From the NCBI GenBank assembly GCA_018713145.1, contig DVFP01000027.1:62001-126000 (forward strand): DNA of 64,000 nucleotides, written 5' to 3'. Numbering within the stretch: position 1 is the stretch's first letter; every line of letters begins with the position of its first letter. The position numbers and the translations under genes are program-made. The stretch comes from Candidatus Scybalocola faecavium. Lineage in GTDB: Bacteria; Bacillota; Clostridia; Lachnospirales; Lachnospiraceae. Below the pieces are notes generated by a model that was not told the origin of the DNA, ran no database searches, and saw only the letters and a program-made list of their open reading frames with translations. Positions 27,297-36,790 of the stretch are shown here, piece after piece.

Positions 27297-28259
27297 TTAT
27301 TTTTTATATTTTCCGTACTTTGTCCCTTCATCGTCAATAATGTCATCCACACCGGCAACGGTGGAAAACATCACTGCGGAGCTGCAAAGGAGCCCGCCGT
27401 TTTTTCCAAGGACATCAATACACCGGCGGACCTCAGCCCGTATATCCTCTTCTGTGGCTCCCGGACGGTCTGTTACCTGAGGATCCACGCCTCCGGCAAA
27501 GACAAGCTGATCCCCATATTGGGCCTTGATTTTTTCCAGATCATTCACCGGAGATACAGAATGCCAGGATTCCACTCCGATTTCTACCAGATCACCAATG
27601 ATCGGCTCAATATAGCCGCAGGAATGATGCATATAATGCATGCCTAAATTCCGGCACGCCTCTGCCATGCGCCGTTCCGGTTCCTTAAAGATTTCCCGCC
27701 ACAGATCCGGAGATAAGAACATATTATTCTGATTTCCCCAGTCGTCATGCATCATCATAAAATCCGCGTCCATATATTTTTTAACATAATACATCTGATC
27801 GATCCGATAATCTGCATAGGCATTGACAAAATCAATATAATCTTCCGTATCATACAGGGCAACCAGGCCATTTTCAAATCCCATAATGGCATTGATCTTT
27901 TCAAAGGCTCCCATATTGCCTACAATATACCCCATTTTCGTGTCTTTGTCCGCCCACATGGCCTTTGTCCGTCCGGCGATCATTTCCCAATTCAGATCTT
28001 TCATTTTAGGAAATGTAATATAATCTTTCCATTGAGTAATGTCATCAAACATGGAAAATCCCGGCTGAACATGAGTCATAAACTGAGGATTATCCGGATC
28101 CAGTTCCCAGGGAACGCCAAACCAGTCCTTCCCTGATTCAAACAGCGGTCGGTCATTTACCTCCGGCAGGATCAGCATCTGGGATGCCTTATTAATCATA
28201 GGTACCCATTCCGGCAGCTTATGGTCCCACACCAGCTGCATATTTTCTCTTTCTGTCAT
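27297..28259 (-). CDS. UroD/MtaA-superfamily protein, probable corrinoid-type methyltransferase
   Basis: 320 residues from the ATG at 28259 (GGGGAG seven bases upstream). It has the uroporphyrinogen decarboxylase fold but reads like the methyltransferase branch (MtaA/MtbA): HHSCG at 211-215 supplies His212 and Cys214, and Cys292 (NGGLLCSSAVMF) completes a likely zinc-ligand triad; VFAGGVDPQ is also present. True UroD keeps an N-terminal Arg-rich motif I do not see. No haem genes or corrinoid protein gene is nearby, so the methyl donor is unknown. The lysR gene just upstream on the same strand may regulate it. Confidence 0.8.
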   Translation of the reverse strand: MTERENMQLVWDHKLPEWVPMINKASQMLILPEVNDRPLFESGKDWFGVPWELDPDNPQFMTHVQPGFSMFDDITQWKDYITFPKMKDLNWEMIAGRTKAMWADKDTKMGYIVGNMGAFEKINAIMGFENGLVALYDTEDYIDFVNAYADYRIDQMYYVKKYMDADFMMMHDDWGNQNNMFLSPDLWREIFKEPERRMAEACRNLGMHYMHHSCGYIEPIIGDLVEIGVESWHSVSPVNDLEKIKAQYGDQLVFAGGVDPQVTDRPGATEEDIRAEVRRCIDVLGKNGGLLCSSAVMFSTVAGVDDIIDDEGTKYGKYKK

Positions 28260-28303
28260 TGTCTGTCTCCCCTTTCTATAGTAAAAGTGTAGCACATGAC
28301 TCC

Positions 28304-28360
28304 CAGGTTGATAATCAGAAAAAAAGTGCCTATTATCAACCTGAAATTGATAATAGGCAC
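28304..28360 (-). terminator. lysR terminator with an overlapping alternative hairpin
   Basis: On the minus strand GTGCCTATTATCAA (28360-28347) pairs with TTGATAATAGGCAC (28339-28326) and is followed by seven T residues. The inner part CAGGTTGATAAT (28343-28332) can instead pair with ATTATCAACCTG (28315-28304), which destroys the terminator. The distal arm overlaps a possible -35 (TTATCA) of the UroD-like gene, with TACACT as -10. Confidence 0.75.
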
Positions 28361-28364
28361 CTTT

Positions 28365-29258
28365 TCACATTTTTAAAGGGATGATCCCTTCCTGGGCAAT
28401 CGTCTCCAAAACAGAAAAAAGATCGGTAAACGGACTGCTTTCAGGATACATGGCAACCAGAGAAAAATCAAACCTGTATTCCTCCGGAAGATCAAAATAT
28501 TTATACCGGTCCCACCCCATAGACTCAAACATCCGGGGAAATACCCCATAATGCCGGTCGTTTTCCAAATTGGCAAGCAAAGAACTGAAATTAGGCGCAT
28601 AATGCCGTCCCCGGCTTTTTACATTTCGGTAAAAGCTGTCCGGCTCCAGCTCCTTTTTCCTCTCTAAAAGCAAAATGGGATACTCCGCCATATCCCGGGC
28701 AGTCACCTGATCCTTTACCACCCAGGGATGATATAAAGACACGATGATCTGAGCCGGAATCGTAAGGAAAGGCACCACATGCATCCCGGGCCAATGCTCA
28801 AACTGATGGATATTGGTCAGCAGCAGATCCGCCCGTCCTTTTAAAAGCCAGTCATTCACCTGGTCAATCTCACCGCCGATCAGCTCCACCTTAAGATCCG
28901 GTTTATCGGCCTGGAGATACTGGACCAGGGGATGAACTACCTGCTTTTTTGAAATTGCCTGAAAAAAAGCGATGCGCAGGGTATGGGAAACCTGGGATTG
29001 ATACTGACTTACAGCCATACAGGCCTGCTCATACTGACGCTGGACAAGACCAAACTGTTCCTGAACAAAGCGTCCAAAGGGCGTAAGCTCCACCCTGCGG
29101 GTCGTGCGCAAGAACAAACGTCCGCCCAGTTCTTCCTCAAGCTGGGCAATCTGCTTGTTTAATGCCTGGGGCGATATATACAACTCCTGGGCTGCCCTAG
29201 TAAAATTCAAGACAGAAGCTGCCTTTAAAAAATATTGTATCTTATGAAAATCCGGCAC
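28365..29258 (-). CDS. LysR-family transcriptional regulator
   Basis: 297 residues, normal for LysR. The winged helix-turn-helix is N-terminal ([51 protein letters not shown]) and a type-2 periplasmic-binding-like effector domain follows from about residue 90. The UroD-like gene begins 106 bp downstream on the same strand, separated by a terminator that can be broken by an alternative hairpin. Effector unknown. Confidence 0.92.
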   Translation of the reverse strand: MPDFHKIQYFLKAASVLNFTRAAQELYISPQALNKQIAQLEEELGGRLFLRTTRRVELTPFGRFVQEQFGLVQRQYEQACMAVSQYQSQVSHTLRIAFFQAISKKQVVHPLVQYLQADKPDLKVELIGGEIDQVNDWLLKGRADLLLTNIHQFEHWPGMHVVPFLTIPAQIIVSLYHPWVVKDQVTARDMAEYPILLLERKKELEPDSFYRNVKSRGRHYAPNFSSLLANLENDRHYGVFPRMFESMGWDRYKYFDLPEEYRFDFSLVAMYPESSPFTDLFSVLETIAQEGIIPLKM

Positions 29259-29301
29259 CCCCAGATCCCTCCTGCCTGCACTTTGCTTTCAGCCTGTCTC
29301 A

Positions 29302-29964
29302 TCACATGACCATCTTCTCCAGCCGGTCAACTCTGCCCTCCAAAGCCTCATGTCGCGTTAAAAGCATGTCAAAATTATTACGCTCCAGCCGGTCTACCGC
29401 ATACGCTTCATTAAGTATCCTGAGATTCTCCATGATCATCTCAAACCTTTTATTCGTCCGGCGTTCAATCTCATCCAAAAGAAATACAGTACGATGTTCG
29501 ATCTTGTCGTCCATTTCTTTCATCACCTGATCCATAGCCGCGAAACGTTGATCCATCTCTTCAAAACGTTGATCCATGGCATCCAGACGAGCTTCAATAG
29601 CCTCAAAGCGGCGGTCCATCTCCTCAAAGCGTTGATCCATAGCATCCAGGCGAGCCTCGATGGCCTCAAAGCGGCGATCCATAGCATCCAGGCGGGCTTC
29701 AATAGCCTCAAAACGGCGGTCTATCTCCTCAAAACGACGATCCATGGCATCCAGACGAGCTTCAATAGCCTCAAAACGGCGGTCCATCTCCTCCAGGCGG
29801 GCTTCGATAGCCTCAAAGCGGCGATCCATAGCATCCAGGCGGGCCTCGATGGCCTCAAAGCGGCGGTCTATCCCATCCATGCGCTGATCCATCTTCTCCA
29901 GAATAGAATCCTGAGTTTGCTTCAGCAAGGCGCCAATGGCCAGCAAATCATTTTGATCCAGCAT
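29302..29964 (-). CDS. Heptad-repeat coiled-coil protein
   Basis: 220 residues from the ATG at 29964 (GGGAGGTG five bases upstream). After a short N-terminal helix, residues about 24-150 are tandem units of 7 and 14 residues, MDRRFEAIEARLDA and variants (MDRRFEE, MDQRFEE, IDRRFEAIEARLDA), then a non-repetitive charged tail (IERRTNKRFEMIMENL). It is an extended parallel-type coiled coil with no membrane segment or enzyme motif. The DNA repeats (42-bp units, about 29570-29890) are similar enough for unit number to vary by slippage. Similar proteins are common in gut Firmicutes; function unknown. Confidence 0.85.
   Translation of the reverse strand: MLDQNDLLAIGALLKQTQDSILEKMDQRMDGIDRRFEAIEARLDAMDRRFEAIEARLEEMDRRFEAIEARLDAMDRRFEEIDRRFEAIEARLDAMDRRFEAIEARLDAMDQRFEEMDRRFEAIEARLDAMDQRFEEMDQRFAAMDQVMKEMDDKIEHRTVFLLDEIERRTNKRFEMIMENLRILNEAYAVDRLERNNFDMLLTRHEALEGRVDRLEKMVM
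29570..29890. repeat. In-frame 21/42-bp tandem repeats
   Basis: Tandem units encoding MDRRFEAIEARLDA, for example GCGGCGATCCATAGCATCC on the plus strand recurring at steps of 42. All steps are multiples of 21, so the reading frame is kept. Confidence 0.8.
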
Positions 29965-30216
29965 AATTTCACCTCCCATCCATTAAATACAAGCATGCCG
30001 CCTATAGCGGCTGTTTTATGTAACACCCTGTTCTATTCCGAAGTATGGCAGGTTCTGCCTGAGCTTCAGTTTTTATCTTATGTAAACTTTTGAAAGCCAA
30101 ACACTTACTCTCAAAATACAGCGATCCCATTAAAAAGGATCGGCTAACTCTATTATGCCCTATTTTCATACCATAAACAATAGGGAAAATTTATTTTTCA
30201 TCGACAGCTTTCGAGC
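29965..30216. other. Gap upstream of the coiled-coil gene
   Basis: Contains only short hairpins: CCGCCTATAGCGG at about 29999-30011, GGCAG/CTGCC near 30049-30061, GCGATCC/GGATCG near 30121-30143 and CCCTATT/AATAGGG near 30158-30185. No gene and no convincing promoter seen. Confidence 0.5.
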
Positions 30217-30306
30217 TACTGTTCACTGGCAAGCCAGTAAACAGTAACGCTTTCGACATATCTCACGATTTACGCCGGAAACAAACCTATGTTTCCGGCG
30301 TAAATC
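30217..30306. repeat. Double-hairpin element, family B, copy 1
   Basis: First palindrome TACTGTTCACTGGC-AA-GCCAGTAAACAGTA split as arms (30217-30246). Second, perfect 17-bp arms GATTTACGCCGGAAACA (30267-30283) and complement (30290-30306). It lies just after the ABC permease stop and may act as its terminator. The same two hairpins recur, inverted, at 41650-41712. Confidence 0.75.
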
Positions 30307-30339
30307 ATGTCGCTGACTTCAAAATATTCCCTGTAAAAT

Positions 30340-33012
30340 CTACTCGGTCCTTAACCCGTCCAAAATATTTTCACGGCGGATCTTGCTGAAAGAGTAGGCC
30401 ATGGCAACGGCAACCACACCCATAAGGACAAGGATAGCCGCAAGATAATAGGGCCATGGAAGGAAAAATGGGAAATCAAAAGTTCCCCGCATCATTTCAT
30501 ATTCCATAAAAATCAGCAGGACGCTTAAAGGTATGCCATAGATCAGTGTTTTAATCCCGTAAAACAGACTTTCAAAAACAAGCATCCGGTGGAAGGCTCC
30601 CGGATCCATACCCACAGATTTTAACATGGCAAATTCCCTGCGGCGCAGATCAATACTGGTGGATATAGTATTAATAATATTGGCCGTACAGATCAGCGTC
30701 ATCAGGGCAATAAATCCGTAACAAAATACCTGCATCACTAAAAGCATGGAGCGGTCGCTTTGATCATTTTCCCATACAGAATAATAATCAATAAACTTTC
30801 CCCGGTTGTTTTCCACCAGATCAGAAACATCCGCCGTCAAGGCTCCCGGATCCGATGATGTTAAATATATATAGCCCATATTGCTTCCGCTGATATAGTA
30901 ATCTTCCCGGTCCATAAACTCCTGTGCCTGAGACATAAGCCGGGTCACATAAGTGTCCAAAGTAATGGCATACAGGTTCATAAAGGGATAAAAACGGGTG
31001 GAAATCCCCATGGGCAGCTGATCCTGATTTGTCACTGCCTGTACAGACATATCTGCATAATCTTCCACAACATATCGGTTGCCATCCACATCATAGACAT
31101 ACAGATTCATAGAGTAGCTGTCCCCAGGCGCCACATTGGCTGTAGTCATATCCGCCCACTGATAGCTTCCGGTCACAACATTATACCGATTTACAAAAAT
31201 GACGGGAATCTGCCCCTCATCCGCCGGAGCATTAAAAGCATCCATCACAGAATCATCCAGACCTGCAGACTGAATGTATTTTTCCAGAAGTTCCCGGGGC
31301 ATACCAATATACTCGACGCCATATTCATCCCAAGCAGCCCCTTGGGTTACCTGCCGGTAATCGGAAGTGATCACCTGCTGACTGTCTGTCTCTGAAAAAT
31401 TCAAAGACATATGATTTCTCACAATAATATTGTAATCTTCCACACTGTCTAACGATGTGCATAATGAAGCTGCCTCTATATTTTCCGGATAAAATGTCAC
31501 ATACACATCATAGGTGCTTGTATCATCTGTAAGGTCCATGGCCCTCTGAATCATGGATGTATACCCTGCCAGCCCTAAAAACAACGCAAAGCTTAAAATC
31601 AGAGATACAATGGTGATCCTGTAGTTCTTTTTATTTCTTTTCATATTTTTCTGGGCCAGATCCCCTTCAAACCGGAACAACAGCCGGGTCAGTCTGGATG
31701 TTTTTACCTGACGGCGGGTCAGTTTAATATCCCTGCTGCCGCGGATACTCTCCACCGGGGTGATCCTGGAGGCTCTCACTGCCGGGATCCAGGCAGAAAT
31801 AAAAATCGTAAGCCCTGCCAAAAGGACTGCCAGTATCACTGTTACAGGCCGTACAACACACCGTATATCCAGATCCGTTGTAAGCATCTTTGAAATAAAA
31901 GGGGAAATGATCCTAAAGGTCACTGCCATGCCGCCGATGCCCGCCAAAAGTCCCAGAGGGATACTGATACCGCCAATAACCGCGCCCTCGAAAAATACGG
32001 ACCGGCGTTTTTGCGCCTTTGTAGCGCCCACACTGGAAAGCATCCCCAGCTGCCGGCTCCGCTCTGACAGGGAAATGGCAAAGGCATTATAAATAAGCAG
32101 CACAGAACCTACCACGATCAACAGGATCAAAAACCCGGCAAAGGTGTTAATAAAAGAATTCATATGATCATTGGGGGTAACGCCGTAATACCGGAGAAGG
32201 CCGTCATGCATCTTAAAACTTTCACTGCCGATTCGCTCATTAATGGCTGCGGCTTTTTCATAAATATCTCCTGTTACACGATCAAATACTACCCGGGCCG
32301 TTAAAGGCAGATCCTGGGGCCACTGGTCCGGATCAAGATAAGTCACTCCGCTGTACCCGGGAGCCCAGGAATACTCTTCTCCCCGCACATTGGCAAAACC
32401 AACAATGGTATACGTTCCTGTCCGCCCATCGGAAACAAAGGTTTCCGGAATCTCTCCATTGCTCCCATCCACATAGCTCCAGTCCTGGGTTAAGATCTGA
32501 GTGTCTCCATCTCCCAGATCCTGTTCCCGGTGTCCAAATTCCAAAGTGATCGTATCGCCAATTTCATAAATATCTCCCATATCCGACAAAAGCTGGGCAG
32601 AGATGACGATCTCCCCGGGATTTTCAGGCAGACGCCCGGAGGACACGGTCAGACGCATATCCTCCATAGCTGCTGCATCGGCGCTTTCCACATATAAATA
32701 AGGCTTATCCGGCACATTCACATTTTCTTCAGGCAAAACACAGTACCCCAGCTGTCCCCGGAGCATTACCCGGGAAACGCCTTCTTCTCCGGCAAGAGCT
32801 TCTGCCTGATCTTTGTCAATGCCGGCGTATTCTGCCATCCACGACCCGTAAAGCTGAACCTCCTGACGCTGTAAAAGATCCATAAACGAAGCAATAGATG
32901 TAAGCACGGCAGTGATCATTGCCACAGAAATAATAACCCCTACAATGGTTACAAAGGTACGTTTTTTATTCTTTTTCATGTAACGCCATGTTACCCGTGA
33001 TACAATGTTCAT
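30340..33012 (-). CDS. ABC transporter permease with two FtsX-like domains
   Basis: 890 residues. Layout: one N-terminal membrane helix (RTFVTIVGVIISVAMITAVL), a large extracellular region of about 250 residues, three helices (FAGFLILLIVVGSVLLIYNA onward), then a second set: one helix (ITIVSLILSFALFLGLAGY), another extracellular region of about 270 residues, and three final helices. This duplicated MacB/FtsX-type permease exports or handles peptides, lipoproteins or antibiotics in relatives; the substrate here is unknown. The ATG has GGAGGTGG upstream and overlaps its ATPase gene by 4 bp. Confidence 0.9.
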   Translation of the reverse strand: MNIVSRVTWRYMKKNKKRTFVTIVGVIISVAMITAVLTSIASFMDLLQRQEVQLYGSWMAEYAGIDKDQAEALAGEEGVSRVMLRGQLGYCVLPEENVNVPDKPYLYVESADAAAMEDMRLTVSSGRLPENPGEIVISAQLLSDMGDIYEIGDTITLEFGHREQDLGDGDTQILTQDWSYVDGSNGEIPETFVSDGRTGTYTIVGFANVRGEEYSWAPGYSGVTYLDPDQWPQDLPLTARVVFDRVTGDIYEKAAAINERIGSESFKMHDGLLRYYGVTPNDHMNSFINTFAGFLILLIVVGSVLLIYNAFAISLSERSRQLGMLSSVGATKAQKRRSVFFEGAVIGGISIPLGLLAGIGGMAVTFRIISPFISKMLTTDLDIRCVVRPVTVILAVLLAGLTIFISAWIPAVRASRITPVESIRGSRDIKLTRRQVKTSRLTRLLFRFEGDLAQKNMKRNKKNYRITIVSLILSFALFLGLAGYTSMIQRAMDLTDDTSTYDVYVTFYPENIEAASLCTSLDSVEDYNIIVRNHMSLNFSETDSQQVITSDYRQVTQGAAWDEYGVEYIGMPRELLEKYIQSAGLDDSVMDAFNAPADEGQIPVIFVNRYNVVTGSYQWADMTTANVAPGDSYSMNLYVYDVDGNRYVVEDYADMSVQAVTNQDQLPMGISTRFYPFMNLYAITLDTYVTRLMSQAQEFMDREDYYISGSNMGYIYLTSSDPGALTADVSDLVENNRGKFIDYYSVWENDQSDRSMLLVMQVFCYGFIALMTLICTANIINTISTSIDLRRREFAMLKSVGMDPGAFHRMLVFESLFYGIKTLIYGIPLSVLLIFMEYEMMRGTFDFPFFLPWPYYLAAILVLMGVVAVAMAYSFSKIRRENILDGLRTE

Positions 33013-33728
33013 TCTGCCACCTCCGGTGTATACTCTCTTCTGGAGGACTGGCGCAGCACTTCGTCCCTGGTGATCCGTCCATCCTCAATGTTAATGATCC
33101 GGTCCGCCTGAAGGGCAATGCTTTCATCGTGGGTAATCACAATCAGCGTTTGATTATAATGACGGTTGGAATATTTCAGCAGCTCCACGATCTCACCGCT
33201 GTTTTTCCGGTCCAGGTTTCCTGTAGGCTCATCTGCCAGCACCAGGGCCGGATGGGTCATTAGCGCCCTTCCAATGGACACTCGCTGCTGCTGTCCTCCG
33301 GACAGCTGGTTGGGCAGGTGGTGGATCCGGGAAGACAGCCCAAGGGTCTTTACCAGTTCCTGGGTGTAGGCTTTATCCGGCTTCTGCCCATCAAGAAGCA
33401 GGGGCAGGGTTATATTTTCCCACACATCCAGAACAGGGATCAGATTATAAAACTGATAGATCAATCCGATCTGACGCCGCCTGAAAATAGCCAGCTTCGT
33501 TTCATTTAAACGGTAAATGTCCGTTTCCCCAATCTTCACACTGCCTGAAGTGGGCCGGTCCACCCCGCCGATAATATGGAGCAGTGTAGACTTTCCCGAA
33601 CCGGACGGCCCGGTAATGGCCAGGAACTCTCCCCGCTCCACACTAAAGCTTACATCATCCAAAGCCTTAACCTGATTTTCTCCCTTGCCATATATTTTCG
33701 TCAAATGGCTGACTTCCAGAATATTCAT
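33009..33728 (-). CDS. ABC transporter ATPase, MacB/LolD type
   Basis: 239 residues from the ATG at 33728; a TTG two codons earlier is possible but closer than usual to GGGAGG. Walker [18 protein letters not shown] at about 38-54, signature [16 protein letters not shown], Walker [13 protein letters not shown]. The FTGIYGKG-like start and [20 protein letters not shown] are typical of MacB/LolD ATPases. It heads a two-gene unit with the permease, with a TATACT -10 and a perfect dyad upstream, suggesting regulated expression, probably by a factor encoded elsewhere. Confidence 0.92.
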   Translation of the reverse strand: MNILEVSHLTKIYGKGENQVKALDDVSFSVERGEFLAITGPSGSGKSTLLHIIGGVDRPTSGSVKIGETDIYRLNETKLAIFRRRQIGLIYQFYNLIPVLDVWENITLPLLLDGQKPDKAYTQELVKTLGLSSRIHHLPNQLSGGQQQRVSIGRALMTHPALVLADEPTGNLDRKNSGEIVELLKYSNRHYNQTLIVITHDESIALQADRIINIEDGRITRDEVLRQSSRREYTPEVAE

Positions 33729-33779
33729 TTTCAATCGTCCTCCCTATTGCCATATGCATATTTTCTGTTTTATGGCTTT

Positions 33780-33837
33780 AGTATACCCTGGCCATATGAC
33801 CTGGCGGTGACAAAAAAAGTGACAAAATTGTCACTTT
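33780..33837 (-). promoter_or_regulatory. Regulated promoter of the ABC pair: -10 box and dyad operator
   Basis: Minus strand TATACT at 33785-33780 without a good -35 at 16-18 bases. Upstream is the dyad AAAGTGACAA-AA-TTGTCACTTT (33816-33837), containing TGACA-N4-TGTCA, preceded by an extra TGACA half-site at 33808-33812. A dyad centred about 50 bases before the expected start fits an activator such as a response regulator. TGACA-N4-TGTCA resembles the BceR-type site TNACA-N4-TGTAA. Confidence 0.65.
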
Positions 33838-33940
33838 CGAAAAAAATTTCCACAGGTGTAAATTCCAAAGATCAGAATACAGGTTCTCGCTAAACTCAAA
33901 CCGCGCCTGACATTTTACTTTTCCCAAGTGCTCACAGCAG

Positions 33941-33969
33941 TTCGGCCCGGAGGAATCCTCCGGGCCGAA
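33941..33969 (-). terminator. Strong hairpin after the MATE gene
   Basis: Perfect 13-bp stem TTCGGCCCGGAGG with complement and a 3-base loop, 17 bases after the MATE stop. No T run follows, so termination is likely but not certain. Confidence 0.6.
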
Positions 33970-33985
33970 TACATGGCAGCTCCGG

Positions 33986-35353
33986 CTACTGCAAACCGGA
34001 ACGGTTATTCTTTTTAAAGAATCGCGCAAGAACGAAAACAGCGGCAATAGCCAGCACGATCTCCGCGCACATTTGAGCATAAGCCAGGCCATATAAAGGA
34101 AACAGCCAGTTTAAAATAAACAATGCAGGAATCTCCAGAACGATCTTTCTTAAAATAGCAAAGATCAGCGCCTCTTTACCCATACCTACAGCCTGAAATA
34201 CGCCAACAGCCAGAAAATCAATACACAAAAACGGCAGGCCCAGACAGAAGCCCCGCAAAAACCGGGTGCCATAGCCAATAATAGATTCATTATCCATAAA
34301 CAGTCCTACCACAAAATGAGCGCCGACAAAATAGATCACCGCCATGGCAATAATAAAGATCAGGGCAGCCTTATAGGCAAAGGTGATGGTCTTTTTCATC
34401 CGCTTATGATTGCCGCTGGCATAATTATAACTGATCAAAGGCATAATTCCCTGGGACATTCCCATAGAAATATTCATAGGAACCATATTGACCTTATAAG
34501 TAATGCCCATAGCCGCCACCGCATCTGCGCCAAAAGATGATGTAAAATTATTTAATACAGTCATTCCCGTAACATTTAAAAGATTCTGGATTGATGCCGG
34601 AATCCCCACGCCAAAAATGCCAAGGACGATCTTCCTTCGAAAGCCAAACATCTTTGGTCGGATACATACATACGTTTTTCCCCGTTTTATGTACAAAAGG
34701 ACAAAGAAGTACAGGCAAGCCACACAGTTGGACAAAAAGGTGGCCAATCCGGCGCCTGCGGCACCCATGTGAAATCCCCAGGGAAGGATAAATACAGGAT
34801 CCAGGATCATGTTCAAAATGCAGCCGCTCATAGTACCAATACTGGCATGCATGGCTGAACCTTCTGCCCGGACCAGATACGCCATGACCACGTTAAGGAT
34901 CGCCGGAGCGGCCCCGCAGGTCACAGTCCAGAACATATATCCTTGAGTAGCCCCAAACGTCGTCTCATCCGCTCCAAGCACAGACAAAAGCGGACCGCCA
35001 AGGACCGTACAGAAAACAGAAAAAACAATTCCGCAAAAGATCGAACAGTAAAAGCCAAAAGCCGAGCTCCGGGAAACCGTTTCAAAATCTTTACGGCCCA
35101 GAGCCCGGCTCATCATGCTGGAGCTGCCCACCCCAAACAGGTTATTTACCGCATTAAAGGCCAGAAGCACCGGCGCTGCCAAAGCAACGCCGGCATTTTC
35201 CACAGGATCATTGAGCATCCCTACAAAAAATGTATCTGCCAGGTTATATAGGACCATCACCAGAGAGCTTAAAACCGTTGGAATAGCCAGCTTCACTACA
35301 GCCCTGGCAATAGGAGTATTCTCAAAGAGCTCTGTTTTTTTCTTATCTTCCAA
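33986..35353 (-). CDS. MATE-family multidrug efflux protein
   Basis: 455 residues with about 12 predicted membrane helices, the MATE size. The N-terminal repeat begins TPIARAVVKLAIPTVLSSLV followed by NLADTFFVGMLNDP, and the second half has VGIPASIQNLLNVTGMTVLN, both typical of the family that exports drugs or metabolites by Na+ or H+ antiport. Start is TTG at 35353 with GGGGGAA upstream. It begins 29 bp after metK, so it may be co-transcribed with it; substrate unknown. Confidence 0.92.
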   Translation of the reverse strand: MEDKKKTELFENTPIARAVVKLAIPTVLSSLVMVLYNLADTFFVGMLNDPVENAGVALAAPVLLAFNAVNNLFGVGSSSMMSRALGRKDFETVSRSSAFGFYCSIFCGIVFSVFCTVLGGPLLSVLGADETTFGATQGYMFWTVTCGAAPAILNVVMAYLVRAEGSAMHASIGTMSGCILNMILDPVFILPWGFHMGAAGAGLATFLSNCVACLYFFVLLYIKRGKTYVCIRPKMFGFRRKIVLGIFGVGIPASIQNLLNVTGMTVLNNFTSSFGADAVAAMGITYKVNMVPMNISMGMSQGIMPLISYNYASGNHKRMKKTITFAYKAALIFIIAMAVIYFVGAHFVVGLFMDNESIIGYGTRFLRGFCLGLPFLCIDFLAVGVFQAVGMGKEALIFAILRKIVLEIPALFILNWLFPLYGLAYAQMCAEIVLAIAAVFVLARFFKKNNRSGLQ

Positions 35354-35382
35354 AAATATTCCCCCTACAAATACAAAAGATT

Positions 35383-36570
35383 TTACAGATAACTCTTGAG
35401 CAGATCCACCTTATCCAGCTTCTCCCACGGCAGATCCAGATCGTCGCGGCCAAAATGACCGTAAGCTGCTGTCTGTTTGTAGATAGGACGTCTTAAATCC
35501 AGCATTTTAATAATACCGGCAGGACGAAGATCAAAGTTTTCACGGATGATTTCCACGATCTTTTCATTGGACAGTTTTCCGGTGCCAAAAGTATCTACCA
35601 TAATAGATGTTGGATGTGCCACGCCAATGGCATAGGACAGCTGGATTTCACACTTATGGGCAATACCTGCAGCTACAAGATTTTTAGCCACATATCTGGC
35701 CGCATAGGCAGCAGACCGGTCTACCTTTGTACAGTCCTTTCCGGAAAATGCTCCGCCGCCGTGACGGGCATATCCGCCATAAGTATCGACAATAATCTTA
35801 CGTCCAGTCAAGCCGCTGTCCCCGTGAGGACCGCCAATAACAAAACGTCCGGTAGGATTAATAAAGAATTTTGTATCCTCATCCACCATATCTGCAGGAA
35901 GGATCTCATCAAATACATATTTCTTAATATCCTCATGGATCTGTTCCTGAGTCACTGTATCATCATGCTGTGTGGATAATACAACAGCATCCAGGCGTAT
36001 CGGTTTTCCGGCTTCATTATATTCTACGGTAACCTGGGTTTTTCCATCCGGACGGAGATATTTTAATGTGCCGTCCTTTCTCACCTTTGTCAGCTGACGG
36101 GCAAGCTTATGAGCAAGGGCAATCGGATAAGGCATATACTCTTGTGTTTCATCTGTTGCAAAACCAAACATCATTCCCTGGTCTCCGGCGCCGATAGCAT
36201 CGATTTCTTCGTCAGACATTTTATTTTCCTTAGCTTCCAAAGCCTTATCCACGCCAAGAGCAATATCTGCAGACTGCTCGTCAATGGCAGTGAGCACGCC
36301 GCAGGTTTCTGCGTCAAAACCGTATTTTGCCCGGGTATAACCGATTTCAGCCACGGTTTCTCTTACGATCTTTTGAATATCCACGTAAGCATTCGTAGTG
36401 ATCTCGCCCATAACCATAACAAGACCGGTTGTTACACAAGTCTCACAAGCCACACGGCTCATGGGATCCTGCTCTAACAGCGCGTCTAAAATAGCGTCAG
36501 AAATCTGATCGCACATTTTATCCGGATGTCCTTCGGTGACTGACTCTGATGTAAATAATAATTTTTCCAT
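35383..36570 (-). CDS. metK: S-adenosylmethionine synthetase
   Basis: 395 residues from the ATG at 36570 ([20 protein letters not shown], the usual start). It makes SAM from methionine and ATP. Motifs: [17 protein letters not shown], the ATP-binding [12 protein letters not shown] at about 116-127, and the phosphate-binding [19 protein letters not shown]. The gene lies behind a SAM-I riboswitch and attenuator, so product feedback on expression is expected. Confidence 0.98.
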   Translation of the reverse strand: MEKLLFTSESVTEGHPDKMCDQISDAILDALLEQDPMSRVACETCVTTGLVMVMGEITTNAYVDIQKIVRETVAEIGYTRAKYGFDAETCGVLTAIDEQSADIALGVDKALEAKENKMSDEEIDAIGAGDQGMMFGFATDETQEYMPYPIALAHKLARQLTKVRKDGTLKYLRPDGKTQVTVEYNEAGKPIRLDAVVLSTQHDDTVTQEQIHEDIKKYVFDEILPADMVDEDTKFFINPTGRFVIGGPHGDSGLTGRKIIVDTYGGYARHGGGAFSGKDCTKVDRSAAYAARYVAKNLVAAGIAHKCEIQLSYAIGVAHPTSIMVDTFGTGKLSNEKIVEIIRENFDLRPAGIIKMLDLRRPIYKQTAAYGHFGRDDLDLPWEKLDKVDLLKSYL

Positions 36571-36747
36571 CGTTCTTTTTTCATTCCTTTCTTTTTTCCA
36601 TGAAACCATGGAGGGCCTATCAGCGGTCCACGGTCTTTAGTATATCAGGCCTTTGCCCGGAAAATGGCACTCCGTGCCTGGGCATTAGTCTATTACCAGC
36701 TTCAGTTATGCAAAAACTTCTCATATAGAGGGGGCCTGTAGAAACCC

Positions 36748-36779
36748 AAAAAAAATCAAGTCCGAAAGCGGACTTGATT
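36748..36779 (-). terminator. Expression-platform terminator of the SAM riboswitch
   Basis: AATCAAGTCCG and CGGACTTGATT (36779-36754) around a CTTT loop, followed by a run of T residues. It lies 12 bases after the aptamer P1 helix, and about 180 bases before metK. Confidence 0.85.
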
Positions 36780-36790
36780 CATATTTCAAA

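Noticed and set aside
29570-29890. CRISPR-like regular repeats
   Set aside because: Units are adjacent without unique spacers, keep a protein frame at steps of 21 bases, and no cas gene is present.
29494-30093. Repetitive plus-strand frame opposite the coiled-coil gene
   Set aside because: Its His/Ile/Leu repeats (IHSIQA, LIHLLQ) are the antisense of the coiled-coil repeat; the minus-strand frame has a proper RBS and a heptad pattern.
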